Below, one piece after another: positions 58,661 through 64,000 of a DNA stretch of 64,000 bases (position 1 is its first letter; every line of letters begins with the position of its first letter). Location of the stretch: contig DYJA01000009.1 of the NCBI GenBank assembly GCA_020723345.1, positions 57,513 to 121,512 of the forward strand, read 5' to 3'. The notes below the pieces were generated by a model, which worked only from the letters and a program-made list of their open reading frames with translations, was not told the DNA's origin and made no database searches. The position numbers were made by a program, and so were the translations under genes. Source of the stretch: Candidatus Aquidulcis sp. Its GTDB lineage: Bacteria; Chloroflexota; Anaerolineae; UBA4142.

Positions 58661-61600
58661 ATGACTGACGAAAAGAAAATGACGCCGATGCTCGCGCAGT
58701 ATCGGCACATCAAAGCGCGCTTTCCCGACGCGCTCGTACTGTTTCGCCTCGGCGATTTCTACGAAACGTTCGAAGCCGACGCGAAAATCGCCGCGCGCGA
58801 ACTCGAACTTGTTTTGACGTCGCGCTCGTTCGCGAAAGGCGTGCGCTTGCCGATGGCAGGCGTGCCGCATCATCACGTCCAAGCGTACATCGCGAAACTG
58901 ATCGACAAGGGTTACAAGATCGCGCTCGTCGAGCAACTCGAAGACCCGAAAAAAGTCAAGCGGCTCGTCAAGCGCGATGTGATCCGCGTCATCACGCCCG
59001 GCACCGTGGTCGAGGACGCGTTGCTGCGCGCGAAGAGCGACAACTACTTGGCGGCGATTGTACGCGCTGACTCTCCGCGCCGCGCAATCAGATCAACCGC
59101 AGAGGACGCAGAGAAAAAACAACTAGACTCTGCGCTCTCTGCGCCCTCTGCGGTCAGTTTGGGGTTGGCAATTGTCGACATCTCGACCGGCGAATTCGCG
59201 GTGACGCAGATTGATGACGCGGACGCGGAGACGCGATTGCTCGACGAGTTGCAGCGCGTCCAGGCGAGCGAGATCGTTTTGCCGCAATCGCTCGCGCACG
59301 ACGAAGAATTTGTCGCGCGCGTGAAAGCGATTCGCCCCGCGCGCATCTCGCCGATTGACGATCGTATCTGCGACGAACATGAGGCACGGCGTGAACTGTG
59401 CGCGCATTTCGATGTGGCGACGCTCGACGCGTTTGGGTGCGCGCATTTGCCGCTGGCGATTAGCGCGGCGAACGCGGTGGTGCAGTATCTGAAGACGAAT
59501 ACCCCCACCCCAGCCCTCCCCCGCTCCGCAGGGGAGGGAGCAGCCCCCACCCCAACCCTCCCCCGCTCCGCAGGGGAGGGAGCAGCCCCCACCCCAGCCC
59601 TCCCCCGCTCCGCAGGGGAGGGAGCAGCCCCCACCCCAGCCCTCCCCCGCTCCGCAGGGGAGGGGGTGCTCGCGCATCTGAAACATTTGTGGACGTACTC
59701 GCTCGCGGATTACATGACGCTGGATGCCGCGACGCGGCGCAATCTCGAACTCACTGCGTCATTACACGCCGATTTGTATGGGCGCAATTCAATTGCGCCC
59801 CAACAGCGCAGTTTGTTCGGCGTGCTCGATCACAGCGTGACCGCGATGGGCGCGCGCTTGCTCAAACGTTGGATTCAGCAGCCGCTGCTCGATCTCGCGC
59901 AGATTCACGCGCGGCTCGATGCGGTCGAGGAGTTTCACCGCGATGCGTTTTTGCGCGGCGACATTCGCAAATTGCTCGACGGGCTGTACGATGTCGAGCG
60001 GCTCGTCGGGCGCATCGGTTTTGGCAACGCGAACGCGCGCGATCTGATCGGACTGAAACGCGCGTTGACACGGCTGCCGCAGATAAAATCGCGTCTGCGC
60101 GGTAAGGGCGAAGCATTCGCACAATCACGGTCATCGGGGAATCAAGTTAGCGCAGGGGCAACAAGATCGCATTCCCAATTGGATCTGGCGAATGCTTCGC
60201 CCCTACTGGGCAATCTGGAGCAACAACTCGACGAACTGCAAGATGTGAAAGAATTGATTGACCGCGCCATCGTGGACGATCCGCCGATCTTCATCAAGGA
60301 AGGCAATCTCATCAAAGTGGGCTACGACGCGACGCTCGACGAATTGCGCGCGCACGCGACGCGCAGTAAACAGTGGCTCGCGGATCTGGAAGAGTACGAA
60401 CGCAAACGCACGGGCATCAAAAGTTTGCGCGTGCGCTACAACGAAATATTTGGCTTTTTCATCGAACTGCCGCGCCGCGACGCGCACCTCGTCCCGAAAG
60501 ATTACGAACGCCGCGCGACGATTTCGCATGCGGAACGCTACGTCACACCGGAACTGAAGACGCAAGAGACGCACATCCTCGCGACCCAGGATCGCGTCAA
60601 GGATTTGGAGTACGAGTTGTTCGCGCAAGTGCGCCGCGCCGTCGCGCAACATGCCGCGCGCTTGCAGACCGCCGCGCGCATCCTCGCGCAACTCGACGCG
60701 CTTGCCGCGCTCGCGGAAACTGCCGCGCGTTACAACTATGTCAAGCCCATCGTGGACGATGGCGACGTGATCGAAATTCGCGAAGGTCGCCACCCCGTCG
60801 TCGAACGCTTTTTGCGCGAGGGCGAGACGTTCGTGCCGAACGATGCGCGGCTTGACGGCGACCTTCGGCAGCGCGTCGTCATCCTCACCGGACCGAACAT
60901 GTCGGGCAAGAGCGTGTTCGTGCGGCAGGTCGCGCTGATCGTGCTGATGGCACAGATCGGCAGTTTCGTCCCCGCGAGTTTCGCGCGCCTCGCGCTGACG
61001 GATCGCATCTTTACGCGCGTCGGCGCGAGCGATGACATCGCGCAAGGTCGTTCGACGTTTCTCGTCGAGATGAGCGAGGCGAGCCACATCCTACGCCACG
61101 CGACGCCGCGCAGTTTGATCGTGCTGGACGAAGTGGGGCGCGGCACTTCGACGTACGACGGCATCTCGCTCGCGTGGGCAATCGCGGAAGAGATTCACAA
61201 CATCGTCGGCGCAAAGACGCTGTTCGCGACGCACTATCACGAACTGACGCAACTACAAGCGCAATGCGACGCGGTCAAGAATTTCACGATGGCGGTGAAG
61301 GAACAAGGGAACGAGGTGATTTTCCTGCGGCAGGTGATTCCTGGCGGCGCGGAAAAAAGTTTTGGGATTCACGTCGCGCGGCTGGCGGGGCTGCCGGAGC
61401 GGGTTGTCTCTCAAGCGGAAAGTGTTTTGCGAAAGTTGGAGGAAACGCGTGAGACTGCCGACCGCCGACCGCCGACCGCTGATCCTTCGACTCCACTTCG
61501 TTCCGCTCAGGGTGACAGCGGCGGTCTGCCGTCGGTCGTCAGCGGTCAGATCGCGCGCGAAGACCGCGCCGTGTACGACGCGCGTGTGGAAATGTGGCGC

Positions 61601-61720
61601 GCAGTGCTGCGGCAGATTGCGGACGCGGACATTGCGAACATGACGCCGCTGCAGGCGCTGAATTTGTTGAATGAAATGCAGATGCAAGTCAGAGAGTCGG
61701 ATGGTCGCGTGGTTGAGTAG
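58661..61720 (+). CDS. mutS: DNA mismatch repair protein MutS carrying multiple in-frame repeat insertions
   Basis: MTPMLAQYRHIKARFPDALVLFRLGDFYETFEADA; VILTGPNMSGKSVFVRQVALIVLMAQIGSFVPA; LIVLDEVGRGTSTYDGISLAWAIAEEI. Confidence 0.97.
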   Translation: MTDEKKMTPMLAQYRHIKARFPDALVLFRLGDFYETFEADAKIAARELELVLTSRSFAKGVRLPMAGVPHHHVQAYIAKLIDKGYKIALVEQLEDPKKVKRLVKRDVIRVITPGTVVEDALLRAKSDNYLAAIVRADSPRRAIRSTAEDAEKKQLDSALSAPSAVSLGLAIVDISTGEFAVTQIDDADAETRLLDELQRVQASEIVLPQSLAHDEEFVARVKAIRPARISPIDDRICDEHEARRELCAHFDVATLDAFGCAHLPLAISAANAVVQYLKTNTPTPALPRSAGEGAAPTPTLPRSAGEGAAPTPALPRSAGEGAAPTPALPRSAGEGVLAHLKHLWTYSLADYMTLDAATRRNLELTASLHADLYGRNSIAPQQRSLFGVLDHSVTAMGARLLKRWIQQPLLDLAQIHARLDAVEEFHRDAFLRGDIRKLLDGLYDVERLVGRIGFGNANARDLIGLKRALTRLPQIKSRLRGKGEAFAQSRSSGNQVSAGATRSHSQLDLANASPLLGNLEQQLDELQDVKELIDRAIVDDPPIFIKEGNLIKVGYDATLDELRAHATRSKQWLADLEEYERKRTGIKSLRVRYNEIFGFFIELPRRDAHLVPKDYERRATISHAERYVTPELKTQETHILATQDRVKDLEYELFAQVRRAVAQHAARLQTAARILAQLDALAALAETAARYNYVKPIVDDGDVIEIREGRHPVVERFLREGETFVPNDARLDGDLRQRVVILTGPNMSGKSVFVRQVALIVLMAQIGSFVPASFARLALTDRIFTRVGASDDIAQGRSTFLVEMSEASHILRHATPRSLIVLDEVGRGTSTYDGISLAWAIAEEIHNIVGAKTLFATHYHELTQLQAQCDAVKNFTMAVKEQGNEVIFLRQVIPGGAEKSFGIHVARLAGLPERVVSQAESVLRKLEETRETADRRPPTADPSTPLRSAQGDSGGLPSVVSGQIAREDRAVYDARVEMWRAVLRQIADADIANMTPLQALNLLNEMQMQVRESDGRVVE
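59095..59154. repeat. Inverted repeat AACCGCAGAGGACGCAGAG...CTCTGCGCCCTCTGCGGT in mutS
   Basis: Arms ACCGCAGAGGACGCAGAG / CTCTCTGCGCCCTCTGCGGT; encodes TAEDAEKKQLDSALSAPSAV. Confidence 0.88.
59502..59666. repeat. 42-bp tandem repeat, about 3.9 copies, in mutS
   Basis: CCCCCACCCCAGCCCTCCCCCGCTCCGCAGGGGAGGGAGCAG; encodes (PTPALPRSAGEGAA)n. Confidence 0.98.
59775..59803. repeat. Palindrome GGGCGCAATTCAATTGCGCCCC in mutS
   Basis: Family with 25644 and 46051 palindromes. Confidence 0.85.
60102..60206. repeat. MITE-like element GTAAGGGCGAAGCATTCGC...GGCGAATGCTTCGCCCCTAC in mutS (105 bp)
   Basis: Terminal inverted repeats match the 1558-1661 element; length is a multiple of three and has no stop in the mutS frame. 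Confidence 0.88.
61454..61549. repeat. Composite inverted repeat CTGCCGACCGCCGACCGC...GGTCTGCCGTCGGTCGTCAGCGGTCAG in mutS
   Basis: Encodes TADRRPPTADPSTPLRSAQGDSGGLPSVVSGQ; core CCTTCGACTCCACTTCGTTCCGCTCAGGGTGACA flanked by inverted arms. Confidence 0.8.
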
Positions 61721-61748
61721 TACCTATCCTGATCAGGGAGATTTTGCA

Positions 61749-62651
61749 ATGGTAAACGCGGCAAATATTATTTCTGAATATCAATTCGGAGACGTGTTGA
61801 TAGATCTTGGTTTCAAGAACGGACCAGTCGCACTGTCGACGAAACAGCTGCTTTTCGGCGGGAGCATGGAGTACAGAGAGAAGGTAATATGCCGCTTGAT
61901 TGAAGCGGAGCAGAATCATCTCAGTTCGTCCGTGATTGTGGCTATTCATCCTGTGACGGCGGAAAGAGAATCGCCCCGCGAATACACAATTGTAGTTTAC
62001 TACTACGATTACATTAACTGGATGTTCTTTGATGTATGGGATTACTTGCCAACGGTGACATCTGAAAATTCCTTACGCAAGATGATCTTGGATGCTTCCT
62101 CAGAAAAGAACATTGAAAAACGGAACGCGTGGATTCTCTCTTCAGTCCGCGTAACGATGGCACTCGCGCAACGGCTAGCCAAATTTGTTGCTGAACGGAA
62201 TCTTGGTTGGCTATGGGATCATACTTATGTTCATAACTTGCGAAACCCCAATCACATTCTCTATCCCGACGCTTTTTTTGTGAGGAAGGATCGGCTCCAA
62301 GAAGAGCCAAAGAGCCCTCTCATGGTTGTACCTGAGCTTGTGATTGAGAGAATTCCGCCGGTGAACCGTCCTAGTGATCGTTGGAGTACATATCGTGGTC
62401 ACGTTTCTGAATACCTTGGAATCGGCGTAGAAAGAGTTTGGAGTCTGGACAGTGAGAACCAGCGGGCCTATGTTTTTCATACTCCAGAAGATTTCGATGA
62501 ACTGCAAGGCGACAACCTGCTCCAAGGGGAGGGAACGCTTGCTGGTTTTCAAATCAGTGTTGATCGCCTAATGAAAATGCAGCCAGAGACTGTAGATCGC
62601 GGATATCCGCTTTTCAGAGTTAAACCGACTTTGACAGAAGACTCTCAATAA
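61749..62651 (+). CDS. Uma2-like (DUF820) putative nuclease-fold protein
   Basis: MVVPELVIERIPPVNR...YRGHVSEYLGIGVERVWSLDSENQRAYVFHTPED resembles Uma2 core. Confidence 0.6.
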   Translation: MVNAANIISEYQFGDVLIDLGFKNGPVALSTKQLLFGGSMEYREKVICRLIEAEQNHLSSSVIVAIHPVTAERESPREYTIVVYYYDYINWMFFDVWDYLPTVTSENSLRKMILDASSEKNIEKRNAWILSSVRVTMALAQRLAKFVAERNLGWLWDHTYVHNLRNPNHILYPDAFFVRKDRLQEEPKSPLMVVPELVIERIPPVNRPSDRWSTYRGHVSEYLGIGVERVWSLDSENQRAYVFHTPEDFDELQGDNLLQGEGTLAGFQISVDRLMKMQPETVDRGYPLFRVKPTLTEDSQ

Positions 62652-62751
62652 CCAAAATCCACATTCTCTCCCAATCCGTTGCCGATCATATCGCGGCTAG
62701 CGAAGTCATCTTGCATCACGTCAGTCGTGAAAAAGTTGATCAAGAATCAGT

Positions 62752-63804
62752 ATGCGCCAGTCAATCGCAAGTGAGCACAGCAACATAATTCGCGACGCGC
62801 GCACGCGCATCTCGCGCCGCTTGTCATTCGCACTGATCGCGCTCGTCGTCGTGTTGATCGTCGGCACGGCGGGATTCGCGCTGCTCGAAGAGATGGATGT
62901 GCTTAACGCGTGTTACATGACCGTCATCACGATCAGCACCGTCGGCTTTGGCGAAGTCAAAGCACTCTCGCCGGCAGGGCGCGTGTTCACCATCGCTTTG
63001 ATCGTCTCCGCCGCGCTCATTACATTTTACGCGGCAAGCATCGTCACCAATTTGATCGCGTCGGGTGAATGGCGCGAGCAATTACAGCACGAAAGGGAAC
63101 GCCGCATGTTGGAACAACTGAAAAATCACGTCATCGTCTGCGGCTATGGGCGCGTCGGGCGGCACGTCGTTCACACGCTCCTCGCCGAAAAATTGCCGTT
63201 CGTCGTAATCGAGCCGACCGCGGAGACGATCGCGCATTTGCGCGAACTGGGTCACGTCGCGTTGCAAGGCAACGCGGCGGACGAAACGACTTTGAAGCAG
63301 GCGGGCATCGAACGCGCGCGCGCGCTCGTCGTCGCCGTGAACTCGGACGCGGAAAACGTGTTCATCGTGCTGACCGCGCGCGGCATTTGCGCCGATTTGG
63401 AGATCATCGCGCGCGCGAATTACGAAGCGTCGGAACCGAAACTTTTGCGCGCGGGCGCGAATCACGTGATTTCGCCGTACCGGATCGCGGGGCGCCGGAT
63501 GGTGACGACGCTCGTGCGTCCCGCCGTCGCCGATTTTCTCGACGAGGTCGCGCACGTCGGCAACGAAGAATTGCTGATCGAACAAGTCCGCCTCGCGCCG
63601 ACTTCGCACCTCGTCGGCAAGACGCTCGCGCAGGCGCAACTCACCGAGCGCATCGGCGTCACTTTGCTCGCGTGCAAAATGCCCAACGCGACGACGCGCG
63701 TCACTCCGAACGCCGAAATGATCTTGCAGCCGGACATGCAAATCCTCGCGCTGGGATCGCCGGAACAGTTGCAGGCGTTGGTGAAAATGGCGAATAACGA
63801 ATAG
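62752..63804 (+). CDS. Potassium channel with TrkA-N/TrkA-C domains
   Basis: CYMTVITISTVGFGEVKALSPAGRVFTI selectivity filter; VIVCGYGRVGRHVVHTLL Rossmann motif. Confidence 0.93.
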   Translation: MRQSIASEHSNIIRDARTRISRRLSFALIALVVVLIVGTAGFALLEEMDVLNACYMTVITISTVGFGEVKALSPAGRVFTIALIVSAALITFYAASIVTNLIASGEWREQLQHERERRMLEQLKNHVIVCGYGRVGRHVVHTLLAEKLPFVVIEPTAETIAHLRELGHVALQGNAADETTLKQAGIERARALVVAVNSDAENVFIVLTARGICADLEIIARANYEASEPKLLRAGANHVISPYRIAGRRMVTTLVRPAVADFLDEVAHVGNEELLIEQVRLAPTSHLVGKTLAQAQLTERIGVTLLACKMPNATTRVTPNAEMILQPDMQILALGSPEQLQALVKMANNE

Positions 63805-63901
63805 CGAATTGCGAATGGCATATAGCGAATGGCAAATACGCGATCAGCCATACGCGATATAGTATTCCTTCGCAGAAACTATCACGACCGCGAAGATTCT
63901 T

Positions 63902-63968
63902 GGGACACAGATGAACACAGATAAACACAGATAGAAAAATCAGTGTTCATCAGTGTTTATCAGTGTCC
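63902..63968. repeat. GGGACACAGATGAACACAGATAAACACAGATAG...TCAGTGTTTATCAGTGTCC repeat
   Basis: Same family as 33646 and 47927 copies. Confidence 0.88.
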
Positions 63969-64000
63969 AAAAGATTTGGTTGCGGCTATGCTGCGCTATG

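Noticed and set aside
59502-59666. CRISPR-like array
   Set aside because: The 42-bp units are contiguous tandem copies with no unique spacers and lie within mutS; not CRISPR. No CRISPR array seen in the window.
1-64000. tRNA/rRNA genes
   Set aside because: Scanned by eye for GGTTCGAATCC-type T-arms and rRNA motifs and found none convincing; a tRNAscan run would be needed to exclude them fully.

Overview
The window looks like a high-GC, CGCG-rich bacterial chromosome segment. Gene content and dispersed-repeat style suggest Chloroflexota/Anaerolineae, but that is inference. Left part: a NarL-type two-component pair, a complete branched-chain amino acid ABC transporter (livKHMGF-like) ending in a strong terminator, Pro/Thr-rich lipoproteins (one frameshifted), a TumE-like toxin-antitoxin pair, malic enzyme, an FtsX-like permease, an ATPase+TOPRIM-like gene pair, an HypE/AIR-synthase-like protein and a spermidine-synthase-like protein. 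Centre (about 22-48 kb): a nitrogen/nucleobase block holding all three subunits of an FdrA/DUF1116/DUF2877 (AllFGH-like) carbamoyltransferase, interleaved with a pyrC-pyrB-pyrFE-pyrD operon, a nucleobase permease, a three-subunit molybdenum hydroxylase, a cyclase-family hydrolase and an M20 peptidase. Right part: mutM, MFS, TPR proteins, class-I amidotransferase, FAH-family hydrolase, comEC, PAC2, mutS, an Uma2-like protein and a K+ channel/TrkA protein. The most striking signal is repeated in-frame placement of several unrelated palindromic or tandem repeat families inside protein genes: five sites in mutS, three in the DUF2877 gene, and others in fdrA, DUF1116, the 2Fe-2S subunit and the pyrF-pyrE junction. 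Other notable items are a brnT toxin gene inactivated by one stop codon (absent from the ORF track), two orphan duplicated gene starts beside inserted genes, and a pyrBI-like attenuator candidate upstream of pyrC.
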